Assembly: GCA_037389465.1 (NCBI GenBank)
Contig: JAZARR010000214.1
Coordinates: forward strand, 6,487,001-6,551,000
DNA length: 64,000 nucleotides
DNA from: Baylisascaris procyonis
Lineage: Eukaryota; Nematoda; Chromadorea; Rhabditida; Ascarididae
Direction of reading: 5' to 3'
Under the pieces are notes generated by a model. The model had not been told where the DNA came from. It saw only the letters and a program-made list of their open reading frames with translations, and searched no databases. Every line of letters starts with the position of its first letter. Within the stretch, counting starts at the first letter, position 1. Both the position numbers and the translations under genes were made by a program. Of this stretch, positions 1 to 14,503 are shown piece after piece.

Positions 1-330
1 AATCATCACTGAACCTCTACGCTATCTGACATATTCCATTCTAAATCGAGTTAATCCCAATAAAACATATTCCACCTTCAACCGCAAACAACAATACTGA
101 TAGCTTGAGTCATGAGCTACTGATCCCAAATATTTTAAGGTTTTGAGGAGTGAAATCGACCAACTCGTCTTGTTAGGGGGGGGGGGGGAGGGTTCCGCAG
201 TTCCGCAGCCAAAATTTCACTCCCGTTCTTGGTCATGGAGCCAAACCCTTCGAATGATCGCTTTTTTTCGCTCCTTTCACATGAATTCGACTGAAGATGA
301 AGCTTTTCCTCTCAACAGATTCTCACAAGT

Positions 331-380
<50 letters not shown>

Positions 381-394
381 GTATATATATATAC

Positions 395-439
<45 letters not shown>

Positions 440-1230
440 CTTATAGAAATTAACGATTGAGCATGTTTCTAATACATTTGTTGAATGCATTCCCTCTTTG
501 CATATATCGAAGACGTACGAATAACAACGCTTCATATGCAGCGAACCAGTGAAATACGTTAAACACAAAAAATCCTCTTACAATGGTTACGACAGAAGCA
601 GTCGTATGAGAAAAATGCGAATACCCTCACTGCAAAATATGCTCGAATATCAGTGATTTTTGGCTGAGCCATTTATGATCACCTAGCAGCATAGCAGACC
701 AAAATTGTAAGACGGAGTGTCATGCGAATATAATCACTTATTAAGATGTTTACCACAGGTAAAAGATATAAAATGCATAGAAACGTCACATCTAAACATT
801 AGAAGCTATATAACATTTACTGTTTGTACTGCATCATTCTTATGTTGGACAGTATGGCGTCCGTGGCAGCTCCGCTAAATTGTATTACATTCACCACTTA
901 TGAACAATTTCAGGCTAGGCATACATGCATAACCAGATATTGCAACTCACAAATTGGCTTTAAATGACGAAATCCGTTTCGTTATTATCCTAATGGAAGG
1001 AAAAAAAGCTCATAGCTTCATACAAACGACATCCTCACACTATGATTCCACACCAGATACCTTGTGCTTTCTTCTCTGAGGGAAAATACAACAGAAGACA
1101 ATAAACAAAATTTCGCTTTGCCATATCTCTAGCCTTATATGTCACAAGAAACCCCGTCATATACATTTGTTTGCTATGCCCTAGGTCTTACCACACCTCC
1201 ATATGAATGCAAATACGATTCAGACTGCTG
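1..1230. other. Non-coding flank with microsatellite
   Basis: No exon is recognisable here. It holds a short G tract (about 176-188) and an interrupted (AT)n microsatellite (about 333-440); the rest is AT-rich unique sequence lying 3' of the calponin-like gene, whose stop codon is at 1231. The short open frames across the microsatellite only encode alternating Tyr-Ile and are not genes. Confidence 0.6.
333..440. repeat. (AT)n microsatellite, interrupted
   Basis: About 108 bases of alternating AT broken by a few GTATAC/GTATAT interruptions. Directly visible. Confidence 0.95.
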
Positions 1231-4200
1231 TCAGTTTAGCACTTCGCCATTTTCCCGATTATTATTTGGCTCGTGATGCATCCGCTCATCTTCGCTGACC
1301 TCCTTGTTTTCAGTGCTTATTCTCCTGTCATCTATCCTGTCACGCATTTCTTTAGCAGTATATAAGCGCTGACTCATTACGCGATCGTAGTACGATGTTG
1401 ATACAACGTCTCGAGGCTTCTGAAAGCCGCCTGTCCGCGACTGGGATTGCAACGTCAGCTAGAAATAAGCTTTCTTATCTTATGCTGTGTCCTGCGATGA
1501 GCATTCACTACAGAAATGACTTGAAAATAGTCTCGTGAGACCTTTCCCGGATTTGAGGGGCATCTGCTTCACTTGTCAGGAAAAGTGTAGGCAGTTAAAT
1601 GCCTCTCTCCCAAAAATTCGCTTCAAGAATGGCACAGGACCGGCTAATAGAAGTCGTCGCTTCTCGCATACCTTTCTGCGCTTGAGGATAGCTCGCCCCG
1701 ATGTCAACGTCACAAAAAATGGCGGAAAATTTCGACGGACCAATTTGGTGATGTCCATATCCCTAAACTATGCTACATATTACCGTACTTTAGAACATAC
1801 CGTAGTTCTACGGTTATTTTTAAACATATGCAACATTGTACTGCACCATCAGCGTTCCGAATGAAAACTGTACTGTATTGAACGAAGGGTTTAACAGCAA
1901 GTATTGTAGTGCAATTTGAACTTGTAGTGCAGTATAGCTGCGCTATATGTTCAAGCATACGAATCTACTGATTACACTCTCCGTAAGATGGTTTTAAAAG
2001 GCGAATGTTTTTACTATACCTTCCGTACCTTTCACAACATACTTCACCAGCAATTGAGAGCTAATCGCATGTTAGTGAATACAGTTATTTTCTTACCTGA
2101 CCACCGAGCCAAGCCATGTATCTATTAGAATCGATCTCGTTCTGCTGGGTCCTATCAAGTCCGTCAATGTGCATCACTGTTTTCCGATTGTTATGAAACC
2201 CTGTTGCACGACCCTAGAAAAGAATTTAGAAATTCAACATAAATAAAGAACATGAAAAATAATGTGAAATATTTCAACCTATCGAAGAAAAAAAATTCTT
2301 CGTGGAAAATGCGGTCTATTCACCGCTGCTTTTCTTGCCATTAGAATTCATGAAACGGCATCAACTTGTGCACATGAACGACGCTATGAATTCCTCTTAT
2401 ATTATAAGACATCTCTTGTATATTATGTAAATGTTGGATCAAAAAAAAGAACAAATCCGAAAGCTTTAGACATAAAAAAGTTTCGATTTATGGTGGCCAA
2501 GCATGTTTGTGCACTTATGATTTTGGTATATTTCTTCAAATCCTGAATACTTCGATATTCCTCCTTTCATCCACGATCTCATCGACTTCGCAATGAAATC
2601 TTCACAGCGGAAAATTCTCTCTTAATAACCGGATGCTTTATTTGGATATATTTTTATCTGGAATCGAATTCGAAAAACATAGCCGTATCAAAAATCTACT
2701 GATTGCAACGACCATGAACTCTATCTCAAATCACATATTGGCAAAATGACAAATAAAGAGCAATAAAAATTCGCAAATTTTTTACATCAGAAATTTGGTT
2801 GGAAATCAATCAAATTTTTCGATAGAAAAAGATAGAAAAAGGGGATCATTTTGCAGTTAGCCGAGAATGTCTCTTCTTTTTTTCTTTGCGTTAACGCAAA
2901 CTCCCGGCATATGGGCATGACTCAGTTATGTAGGCATAGGTATCTTCTCGAATTTCTCCTTGGTATCATTACTACCTATATGAATACTTAGAGCAGGAAA
3001 AAAATTGCTCTTTGACCACTCTAATATGAGTAAAAATAGAATATATCGTTTACAGGTTTGAACTTTCCCTACAATTACATCTTCGATATATGATATCTGC
3101 CAGTACGAAGTTAATCATACGTATGCTCACAATGAAAAATTAAACCAATAAAGCAGCACAAATAATATACTGAATTGCATCACTTACAGCCACTCATCAT
3201 CATGATGCTAGTTGAGTGTTCCCATTAATTTTGCTAATTTGTGCCTTGCAAATGAGCATACTGATCGATTGTTGATGCAATTAACACTTTTATATGCAAA
3301 ATTTAGTACAAAATAATTGAATGAGGTTAGGATTTGATAAATAAAAAAATTTTTTTGAAGTTTTATCGATATCTTACTTCGGCTGGTTTTTGAGCTTTTG
3401 CGGCTACAGTCTCGCGAGGATCTTGAAATCGAGGTATAGCAGCACGGCATTCATTGAGCTCTTTTTGACTGAACCTTCTCCCGCCAACCATTGTTGTGAT
3501 TGCATCACGATGCTTGCCTGAATATTATACGAACACTGCATAATTGCTCCCCTTCCTATAAGAAATGAATAGTTGCTTTTCTCATTAAGAAACAGTAACT
3601 TCCAACTCTTGAAGCACCTGCTTCAGGGAAAGTAATGAAGAAATTCCTAAAATATGAGTGAATTTCTTCAACTTTTAAAAGAACAAATAGGAAGCAAGCC
3701 AAGATGGAGGCAAGACAGGAAGAATAGGACAGAGATTAATTATTATAAGATGCGCACTTAGTAATATTACATAATGAAACAAATCGTTGCGCTAATCATT
3801 AAGAAAAAAAAGTAATAACAGAATAATCTCTCACATATTTTCTTCAATGCGCCTGACTGCTAGTAGAAATCCTCTACACTAAAGTGATTTTCTGTTAGCA
3901 TCCTATCGATATTATCGACTGGCAAGTTTTACATTACCAATTACGGTCACCTTCCTACTCATGCAAAAGATAATCAACCGGAAGGAGACATATTTAGAGC
4001 GTCACCTTTTGTTGAATATTCCGCCGTCCGGAATTTCATTACCCTAGCTTTGCGGCGTTATGAGTTATGGTATTGTATATACAAAAAGGCGCAGACATAC
4101 ATTGTGAAATTGTCATCATGCTGTTATGCAAAAAAAAATTACTTGCAAACACCGATTGTCTTGTACCCGTCCTTAATATGGCAGCAGTTGAACGACTATT

Positions 4201-7200
4201 TCTTACGCAATGAAGTTCACTGTTAAGGTGTACTTATGGGATATTTTATTGGGGAATTTGCATATTTGAATGCTCATTTAAATGAAAACGCTTTTCGTAA
4301 ATGAGAATCTACAAAGTCCAACTTGCAGTAATAATCAATATCATCGATTCTAATATTTGAATTGAATAAAAATTAATCATAGCTGAGGATTAAAAAAAAT
4401 TTTATATTATAGAAAAACTCAAAGTTGTTTGCAACTTTATAATAATTAGATCAACGTTCTCATGCAATATATTTGGCATTATCGATATTCTGTTCACATA
4501 GGAACTGTGCTGAATTCCCTTATGAAAACTCTTCTAGAAAATGATGCCAAATGCCAGAAGATGCTAAGTGTAGTGAAAGTAATTAAAAATAAAAGTAGAA
4601 CAGTTGACATTTAAGACGGAATAGTGACGATTATTTTCTAAATTGGTAACGACGATTTTTCTAGAAGTTGATTCTATGAGGTGCTACAAGAGATAGAGGA
4701 CCTAAATTCAAACTGGTACTCGAAGATAAATTTTTTCATGAATAAAGAAAACTGGAGGCGATTTCAAAAATTATTCCAATAAAACTTTACATTATGATGA
4801 TTGCAGATCACAGCAAAAGCCAATAATGGCCACAACATTCAATCAACCGATGACAAAAAAGAGCTCACCAAACGATTGAAGATTTTTCGCTTGGGGACTC
4901 GGTTGTGACCATATTTTTAGAATTTTTTCTGAATTTGGATCATTGACAAGTTTGTTGATATCTTTCTTCGCCTCTCCTTCCTGAAAAAAAATTCGCTTGC
5001 GAATGAATGGTATTCACAATTATTAGGTCATACTGACATCATAGACAAGCTGGCCTCATTAATTTAGACGAATGTTATAATATCAGTTTACTAAACAACA
5101 TAGTTGATTGAGGCAACAAAAACCATTAACAAAAAAAGGACTAAGGAGTGAAAAAAGTTCGAAATTGGAGAAGAAGAAATGAAAAATTGAAGAAAAAATA
5201 CTCCAAAGGTAGAAAATATCAGTCAAGGAATGGCGCCTTTAAAAGAGAGATATCGTTTACTTTGACTAGATCCTGAAAGAAAAGAAAGAAAAGACCACAA
5301 AGCAATCCAGCAGGAATCCAAAAACGTCATCTGAATCATTTTGCGAATTTAATTTCGTGAACAGTGGTCCTCAAACAATGAAGTGTGGAACAGCACGTAT
5401 GAATTGCCCATACACATACTTGACTTTTAGATAGAGACATCGAACTTAGTGATATGAGGTGTTGCAAAGCTGCTTGAAGGAGATAACGAAGTATATGATG
5501 GCTACGGTTGCATTCATAGATGTCTCTTCATACACCCTAGAAGTTGGTCTGAGAAAGAACTCCGAAGCAAGAAATTTCTCCCTCCTTCCAAATGAAGGAA
5601 GAGCGGAAGAAGAGAACTTTCACGACAAAGATGTATAAAGAGGTTGGATGAACCAACAAAACAGATACCGTCACAGCAGATATGAGAATTTTTCGCTCCC
5701 CCTCTTCGCCCAATAGAGAGTCCTCTATCGAAAAGAATAGTTAGAAGCACTCTATTTCTGACAGTGGTGCAAAAAACATGCTCTACGAGTTACAGTAGAC
5801 ATTAGCTGTCCTCTAAGGTTGGAAGACTTAGCTAAAAGAAGGTAAAAAAAAACGAACGCGGGACTAATAGCATTTCGAAATGCGCAGTCCATTTTTTATA
5901 GAGTGATGGCGTATTTTACTCAAAAAAAAAAACGAAGCTTCAAAAAGTAATTGTTGAAAAAAAAGGAAGTGAATAAACGAAATATAAGATTGTAAATTTT
6001 TGAAACTATTCATCTATCTAGAGTTAGAGAGGTGATAATATCAATACTTGGAAGAAAATAAGGAAACATATTCTCCTGCTTATTTAAGCCAATCCAGAAT
6101 ATTTTAAGGTTGAAATTTTCTACTACCGATCTAAAACATAAACTGCATAACCCAGCAAACATTCTTCAATCAGCCTAAAAGCCGTTGAAGTAAATAAGTG
6201 AATATGATACCCAGATGGAATGCAACTTTTGAATGCAGCAATCAAATTCACTCACCCTCTCTTGAACCTTGGCGATATGCTCTCGAAAGCCACCGAAAGG
6301 AGTGAGACCCGACTGCGAGGCGAGTTCCTTGTCTCGCAATGGAGGACAATTCATCCATGGCACAACACCATCATTACTTTCACTCAACTCCTTACTGCTT
6401 TTCACTACCGTTGCTGAAAATGGCATACAATCTCTTCAACGACATTCGACTCAGTAAGTCAGATTTTAGTTTCCAATTGTTTAAGTTTATCTTAATAGAT
6501 AAAGATTAGTTACGAATGATGATAAAAAGTGCTTTCGTTATCCGGCGAAGAAATTATCAAGTGAGCGTTTCTTTATTTATAGAAAAAGACGATATTTTAA
6601 TAAAAAAAGAATAAAATATCATAATTTAATCGCACAAAACATGTCAATTTCATAAAACGAAATGTAGTGAATAGGAAAATTCAATAATCCTTCATATAAT
6701 CCAAATTACAAAAAAAAAAAAAACACACTATTTAACTTTAAGAAAATAACGAATGTGATGCATATCAATTGTGAATTCGCCTTTCGCTCACCTCTTATGG
6801 CAGAAAAATTGGAGGATTAAGTGACTAATGACAGTTTTCAATAATTCATGCGTAAAGTAGTGACGCCTATGATTACGACATTACAGGAGAGAACATTATT
6901 AAAAGACGCTTCTTAATCAGCGATCTTTTCCAAATGTTTTCAATCAGCGATCTTTTCTAAATGTTTTCCAAATCCCTTATCTTTAATTTCCGATTTGATG
7001 CGGAGATTTCGTGATCAGCAAAGACATATGAAACAAGACATAAGACGCCTACACAATATACGATTACCAGATAAAAAACGATTGACTATATACACTAAAT
7101 ATGGAGCGTGATCGAAGAAAGAGTTATTTATGCAAATAGACAACAAATAGAGGTAGTCTATTCAAATGACGTAAATATCTGTCAATAAAAAAGAGAGGAA

Positions 7201-8814
7201 TGAATAATATTGTTATGATCAAAATTATGCAGATTTTATAGGTGGTAAATACTTTTGTGGCATGTTGCGATATAAATTCGGTTAATTAGACACCGCTGAT
7301 TTTTTCAATAATACCATTTCATAAAGATATACTCTCGTTGACAATTGCTAGAAATTATAAGCTTCCTATAGATCACAAAGTTCCAGCTTACTCCAGTTTA
7401 CTTTAATTAGTAAATATTAATCGAAATAAACAGTAAATTGTAAAGTCTGTCTTTGATGGATTTGGTCAAAAGTGTTGTTTGATGCATACTTCTCGAAACA
7501 ATCGCCATTTGCACTCTAATACCCCCTACAAGCCGGATCACATATAACCCACACCACACATTGCACAACTGACGACGCATCCTCTCGTATCCTTTTCTCG
7601 TCGGTTTTAGAAAAGAAACTCGAATACTCTCAAAGATATTTCTTTGAGCCTTTAGCAATTATAAGACCTGACTTGTTAATCCGAGAATGAATCGGGAGAG
7701 AAATCTCTTCCATCCAATAAAAAACGACAGCTTTTGATAATAACCTTTACAAGCCTCATAAGCTGCATCAGCTGTAGGTCTCTTTTATCGTGATCTGCAT
7801 TAAAGTGGAGGGATGGAAAGTAGGCAGCGGGTGCGGCGGATAACTCTAATGTTTTCAATGGAGATTAGAATACAGGGCTGTTGGAGAAGAAAAGCCAAGG
7901 ATGACGAAAAATGTGGTGTTCTTACATCTAGTTGTGCTGCGGCAAATAATTCGTTTCAATATAATTTTCAATATAAAATGTTTCAAGTGAACAATGTCTC
8001 GAAAGGATCGTCGTCTATTCCAGTTTAAAAGACGCCGCATGACGGAAGCATAAACGGAGTCCTAGGTGAATTCTCACCTTCACAGAAATTGCACTTAATG
8101 AGTGAACGTCTGGCATACGCAATGATGCACTCACTATCACAAACATTACGAGCGAAAGCGAATGCGAAATCGCTCGTTCGCATATATTCTCTCTTAGCCT
8201 TATTTCCCCCTCCCCTCCTTTCTGCCATTGCACTGATTCACATGCAGTCCAGTAATATTTCGCAGGCCGTTTTCTACAGTTAGTTCAATAATTCGAAAAC
8301 AAATGCAGTTCATTAATATCTTCCACAAAATAACAAACCTCGGAATCTTACTTTTTTCGACTATCGGTTCCCTACAGATTACCAAAACGGCTCTCATCAG
8401 TATGAGTTGAGTGTTTCTGCTAAACAGGGCGAAGAAAATAATCAAAATACGAATTTAATTACATAAAAGAGAAATGAAGGCGTATGTACCAAACAAATCA
8501 TGGAAAGGAAACTCTTAAAAAAGAAAAAAATACCTCTAAAAAATAGGAGAAAAGATAAAGACGAAATAAAAATAAATAAACATCTAGAACGTTGAAATCG
8601 AAAAACGAAGTTGGATAGGTAGGTAACAGAAAGACTACGTGGTAATGAATGATATTTGAACGATTCGATAAAGCTTACTTGCATTGCGAATGGTGCCAAA
8701 TCCACCAGTGCCTTTTTGGCTAGCGTATTTATTAGTACCGTATTCCCATGGTATTACACAAGGTAGTACGATCTTACGACGATGTTTCTCGGCTTGGGCG
8801 TTCGCATATTCCTG
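1231..8814 (-). CDS. Calponin-like-repeat protein (CLIK/UNC-87/OV9M-like), 3' six exons
   Basis: Six exons join in phase: 8814-8679, 6413-6256, 4980-4869, 3517-3378, 2213-2097 and 1458-1231 (stop), about 296 residues. All borders are AG/GT. The first exon carries a clear calponin-type repeat (IPWEYGTNKYASQKG then TGGFGTIRN). The second has a variant (KELASQSGLTPFGGFRE), and degenerate copies follow, such as RTGGFQKPRDVV. Proteins with such repeats (UNC-87, CLIK, OV9M) bind and stabilise actin filaments in nematode muscle; here that is inference from the repeats. The C-terminal tail is rich in Asp, Glu, Arg and Asn. No calponin-homology domain was seen. The first listed exon begins in phase 0 without a start Met, so one or more 5' exons are missing, probably between 8.8 and 11 kb or further upstream. 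Introns run from about 0.6 to 2.3 kb. Confidence 0.6.
6915..6967. repeat. 26-base tandem duplication
   Basis: AATCAGCGATCTTTTC begins two near-identical 26-base units (6915-6940 and 6942-6967) that differ at one base. They lie in the intron between the first two listed exons of the calponin-like gene. Confidence 0.85.
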
Positions 8815-9272
8815 CTGCAAAAGACATGCGTTCAGCACACATCTGTAGCAGTGTACGCAATTGTACGGTGGTGATTGCATCTTAAGAAAAAAAAAAGCAA
8901 CACACTTAGCGCCACAATACGAACACATCCAGGATGCACCGCCCTCATAAACACCTGTTCACCATTCGTCTACATCAATTCCGATTTCGCAGTGCTTCAC
9001 TCAGAATATTGGATGAATAAACAACATATCTTCCCACCTCGACTACTGAATAATTATAGTCGTTCTGCATCAATATATATCACAGTGTGCATCAATAAAT
9101 ATTCTATTCTACTATTTCATATTCACAAGTGGAAGACCTGGAAACTGTGCGCATCGGAGCACTGAAAATTTCATCATTTAAAATAAAATGAGATTTTGAA
9201 TGTGTTTATGCGTTTCCGTAAATTTGCACTTGCACAATGCACATGGCAATGTTGCATCCTGAGTTTCTTTTT

Positions 9273-9276
<4 letters not shown>

Positions 9277-9314
<38 letters not shown>
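9277..9314. repeat. (AT)n microsatellite
   Basis: Uninterrupted AT repeat of about 38 bases in the gap upstream of the first recognised calponin-like exon. The 8815-11073 stretch otherwise shows no exon I can support. Confidence 0.95.
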
Positions 9315-9317
<3 letters not shown>

Positions 9318-11073
9318 TACATGCACGTTAATCTCCTATTCAGAAAGCACTTGAAGGCATTTAAATTAGCCAGAAACTTAGCATGCTCTTACGAAGACAA
9401 TGCCATCGAAATGGATGCTTGGAAATAATGTGGCTCTTCATTTAGCATAAAATATTAACAAGATCTAGCCGAATGCATTCACATTTCGAGTATATCGTAT
9501 CACGCTTTTTTTAAAGATATTGGGTAGCCTAACTAAAGATATTTTTCCATTCATTAGCCTTCAATTCCTGCATAATTTCTATCGATTCTAGTTAGCAAAA
9601 GAATGTTGAGGTAAAGTAGATTCAATCTGCAACCAAAAAGCTCAAATGTGTCTTTTCTGTGAACAAGCTAAGAAAGAGTATTGAAAGAAGCTATGGCTAG
9701 TGTTTGAAATTTTATTTTAGAAACCTTAAAAGATTTGCGTCGCAGAAAAGACCATACCAATAGATATCCTTTATCTTTTATGAATGAGAAACGAGTCGAA
9801 ACGAGATATCGGTATCTATCAAAATGAGATGGGGCGAAAAAAAGCGCTTGTATTCAAACAACGATCACATAGTTGAGCAATGTTTTAATCAAAAATCGCA
9901 TGAAGAATTTTTTTTTGAAATGTTTACGAAAATGAAAATGAACTCAAAAATAAGAATAACAAATGAGTCGGATAAATAAGGGGGAATTAGGCTGGAAAAA
10001 AACCTTCACAACAAATGAATAACGTTATACAAGAAGGATTTATGAGTCTATTGAACTAGATGTTCCACTAAAGCGTCTCAAAAAGGGATTACAATTGGAG
10101 CACATATGATTGAGTGGAGAGAGGTTAATTGTACCATGAAATTTGTTGTCATGTTCAGCACTCAGTAGAATGGCCTGTAGGGACTCAAACGTCTTTAAAC
10201 GAGCAGCCTCTGTTCTTTTTTTCCGACGATTGATAGGAAACAAGAAAAATGATACACGATAGAAGTCGGAAAATTTAAAACATTAATGCTGCAAACGTAT
10301 CAGCTAATGAGGAAACCTCTAAACATAAATATGGTGAAATACAAATAGTCATATTTGTAATTAATATTTGATTAAATGAAATATCTAGTATTCATATGGG
10401 ATAAATAATACATAAGCGTCTATAAGGATATCATAAAGAGAATTGATGAACTGTATTCCTAGGTCCTAATTACTTTACGATTAGCAATTCCTTTAAGAAT
10501 TTTCGAAAAATCTGCTTTATTGTTAACTTTGTAATCTTTTGACAAATACTTCTAAGCGTATAAAAATAAGTAAGCCTGGCGCGTACAATTGAGGATTTTA
10601 AAGAGGGATTGCAAAAAATTCCCTTTCCCTGCATTTTTGGATGTAATTTTGGGAAAAATCTACATAATGATAGGATATTGCGCAAAAACAAATTCCAGCA
10701 ATGAGTTGAACTCCTTAACTTTTCGATGAGTCATTATCAGAATATGTGTCTGCACCTTCTAATGATGGATTATATTCGAAACGTTAAGTAAAATGCTCCA
10801 TTCCGTGACGGATTTCTCTATTCTTACACATCACTCATTAATGCCTGTTTTCATCTCATTTTATGATGGATCCGTTTAACAGGCAAACAAAAATTATGCT
10901 ATGGAGAACTGTGTAAAGACTATTACGACTGCAATCAAAGAACTGCATCAAACAATTCATTCCTCCCTATGACACATATTTTGCATATACAGCCAAAAAC
11001 TGTAATAGGGTATGCTAATTGGTCGAATAATTCCTCTATAAGGTATGCACATCTACACCTGTGAAACTCTTAC

Positions 11074-12387
11074 CGTATTCTTGGCCATGATCAGCTAGCT
11101 GGTTAAGACAGTTACGCAACGTACTGGAGAAGTGTGCCAATGCGACGAATGGTAGTTGTTGACCAAGTGAGTGGCAACAAGAGGCACGCAGCAAGCCGAA
11201 CGATCTTGTTGACTTATCGTAATAGAATTGCGCAGTCGGTGTGCTTTCGATGTCGAGTGCGCATAGCTGCTCTTGAGGTGATGCTGCTGCTCTATCTCTC
11301 TCAACTTTTGAAATCCTTTTTGGTTCTTTCGTTTCGATGACTGCCTTCCTTCTCAAATTTTCAATGATCCTTTTCTAAATGAACATAACAACAATAACAA
11401 ACGCTCTATCCGACAATCAACGCGTGTACAAACATACGAATGTAAGAAAGCAACAAAACGCGCAAACAAATAAGTACGAGTCATTGCAAAAGTTTGAGCT
11501 TGAAACGTTTACTTTGTGCGGCACACTAACCCAATTCTTTCAACAACATTACCGTTGCTGCAAAAAACATTGATCCCGGGACGCCCTCCCACCGACAATT
11601 GCGGATAGCAAAAGTTAGCTGAGAACAAGTGGGAAAGCACTACAGCGTAACTGGCAAAAAAAGGGGCCTATCAGATCGAATAATATTATACATTAATTAA
11701 AACTTATGCAGGCATGCATTCATGATTGAGTTCATCCAATTGCTCTAATGAACACTCAATAAAAAGGTTTTTTTGAACGCAATGCAACTTTGCTTTACTA
11801 TGGCGACGCCATTATGTTTGACCACACTTGCATTTACGAGGCGATAAGAGCATGAATGAATGTAGTTTAAGGTCTCGCTTCGGATGGGAAGCGCCGCTTG
11901 TGCCGCCTCCCTTGTGTATATTCTGCTATCCACAAAAAAAAACAATTTGTGAATGAAACACTTCCTCGATCGAAGATGCGAGCAAACCGATTAGTGAACG
12001 CCAACTTCATTAATCCTGCTTAGATGTTTGTGTTCATTTCAAGGAGTATCATAAAATTTAGTGCTGTTCTGTATTGCGAAGCGAACATGTAAGGTATATT
12101 TGTTACTGAATGAACGATGCTTCAATGAGCAGCCAACATTTTATGTGCCTCAGGTATTTCGGCAAATCAAGGTAGCTTCAAGCAAAATTCACTTCCACCC
12201 TATCCGGAAAGAATGTAATTCATATTGCGATAGCAATTGTTGGTGGGATAACAACACTTGTTGCTGGTTGAAGATAATCGTTGAAGGTCCTACGAACTTG
12301 GAGCATAGTTCCAACAGGTCCGATTTCAGTTCGTCAATCCCGAATTTTCTAGGCACTTTGCTGAAGTTATTTGGATCCAGCTGCCCA
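11074..12387 (-). CDS. Unidentified gene, three phase-linked exons (partial)
   Basis: Three candidate exons join in one frame: 12387-12199, 11922-11838 and 11374-11074. Each has an AG acceptor and a GT donor, and the first has a strong pyrimidine tract. The phases chain exactly (2 into 1 base, then 0, then 0). The inferred protein part is about 190 residues. It starts with a Gln-rich stretch (near NQQQVLLSHQQLLSQYE), then a helix-prone part (REAAQAALPIRSETLNYI), a basic part (KRIIENLRRKAVIE) and a final segment (LRNCLNQLADHGQEYG). No start Met or stop is included. I do not recognise the family. It could be the 5' half of the calponin-like gene, but the last exon ends in phase 1 while the next calponin exon starts in phase 0, so at least one exon would be missing between them. 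Confidence 0.4.
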
Positions 12388-14503
12388 CTATGAAACGAAA
12401 GGGAAACAAGACAGATGCGATTGTCTGTTCAATGTGGGTCTGCTATATCTTCCTTTTGCTTTCTTTGGCATCCCTGACTTGTTTTACATCACAGATTTAA
12501 AGATTTGCAAAAAAAAAAAACGGAAAATATGCCTAGAGACCACATAGTTCGCATCATAAAAATTCAACAGATGCGATAAAGACAATCGTAGGCGATAGGC
12601 TAAAAGACCGCTATAACGCATAATGAGAATAAAGTGAAAAATTCTGATACAAATGGCCGAAAAAAACGTGAGACAATGGAAAAGTTGCCCTTTTCCCAGC
12701 CCCTCCTCCCCCCTCAAAGTTCAAAATATTTCTATAAATTATCAGAGGCAATACGCTTGCCTAATTAAATATTTAGAGAATATATGCTTTCACGGTTCAA
12801 CTAAACATTTACTGAATTGCTAGATTAATTCACATCATGGCACATTAAATTGCTCGATAAGTCGCTATTTTTATACAAAGTAATAACGGCATCATGCCTA
12901 AATCTGTGTAAAACATAGCGTACGATCAGAGAATCACAACTAACTAAACTCCTCTCTTTAATAATAATATGCGCCGAATTGTCTCCTCTTCAGAAATTTC
13001 TATTGAAGAGACCAACGCCTAAAAAAGTTCGAGAAGAGTTATTTCCATATGTTTATTGAAGGACATAATCGAAGAAATAGGTCATATGAAACAAGCAGAA
13101 AGTAATATGAGACTAATGTATTTGCATCGACGACGAGTCAACATTTGTAAGTGAAGTTGACAATAGTAGCAAATAAGCCGTTGTTTAGTGTGTTGATTGA
13201 GAATAACGGAAATGCATAGGCGGATGGAAGCAAATGTGAAATGTTAGTGTTGAGTCAATAAGCTAATAAATGACTGAAGTTGAGAGATAATTCGGCTAAT
13301 AAGCAGGCTTTATACTGGGAAAATCTAGCGCATCTCATGCCCTATTGACTTGATAACAATAACTTGCATATTACCGCATAAATGTGTGAATGAAATTAGA
13401 CGTAAAACCGGAAGAGAAAAAAATAAATTAATTAATTACAAATGTGCTATTGTTGAACTTCAAATATTGTCACTAAAAGGGGAAAAAAAAAGAAATTACG
13501 GCATAACCAGGAAATTTATGTATAAAAAGGTATTTAAGGGTTGTGGATGTAACAAGAGAAAATATTTGAAATTTGTATGGGACTTCGATAAAAAATGCAA
13601 TCCAACATTTTTATACGGTTAATTTTTTATTAACTTTTAAGGTTTATAAAGTTATATGAGTTCATAAAAACTTTTTTAGAAACGCTATGTTGGAACGAAC
13701 ATATCTGAGCGTATTTTATTTCAGCCAACGACAGTTAAATCTTCTTTTAGAAAGAAGACGCATTTCGAGGTTTCATCTTCCCCTTTCTCTCTTACTTGAC
13801 AGCCCAGCTGGAGGTATCGAGAGTGCCCACTGGTCAGCCTCTAAAGACCAACAACTACATGCATAATTCATCACAGTCAACTTCTGTGTTTCTTCGTTGA
13901 TGAAGAACATATGCTACATCAACACGATAACAATGAAAGCTGAATACTGTAATATACAGAAAGACCAAAAATATCAAATTGTTGACTTCGTCAGCGTAGT
14001 GGAATTCCCCTTAAAAGGTGCCTAGAACGCCGCCAAGACCTATCTCAGCATAAGCCTGACATTTATGAAAAATTTAAAACTATAAACCCATTCAGAATGA
14101 AAAAACCTTTACGCCAAATGGTTGAAATTTTAGCGCTTCGAATGCTCCGCTAAACTTTAACTATATCCGTAAGCTTAATGCGATGTGAATAGAAGCTAAC
14201 AAACATGTCGTAAAATATAACACATCTTCACGATATAAGTGAATTCGCCACAAAACGAGGGGAAATATTATTCACTTGAACTCAAACGTAGAAAATAAAC
14301 TAATTAAGCTCAGTTAGATATCTAAAGGTTCGATAAACTGAAATGTTCCATATAAAAAACTGCTCAAAAAAATCAACAACACTTTACGATCCAAATATAA
14401 TCAGTAAATATGCGTCTAGCAGTTAAAAATCTATGTTATAATAATACGAGTACAACAAAATAACTGCACAGCTAGCCGAATAATATGAACTGTTCTATAC
14501 GTG
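12388..14503. other. Non-coding stretch
   Basis: AT-rich sequence with only short open frames of uneven composition. I see no splice-linked exons, repeats or RNA genes. Confidence 0.5.

Noticed and set aside
143..568. ORFs of 105 and 81 residues crossing the first (AT)n tract
   Set aside because: Their length comes from alternating Tyr-Ile encoded by the microsatellite; no coding character outside it.
8149..8176. CGAGCGA...TCGCTCG inverted repeat
   Set aside because: Only seven pairs with a 14-base loop in a GCGA-rich patch; too weak to call.
7813..8283. Cluster of overlapping ORFs on both strands in an intron of the calponin-like gene
   Set aside because: All frames are equally open with no splice or homology support; likely chance.
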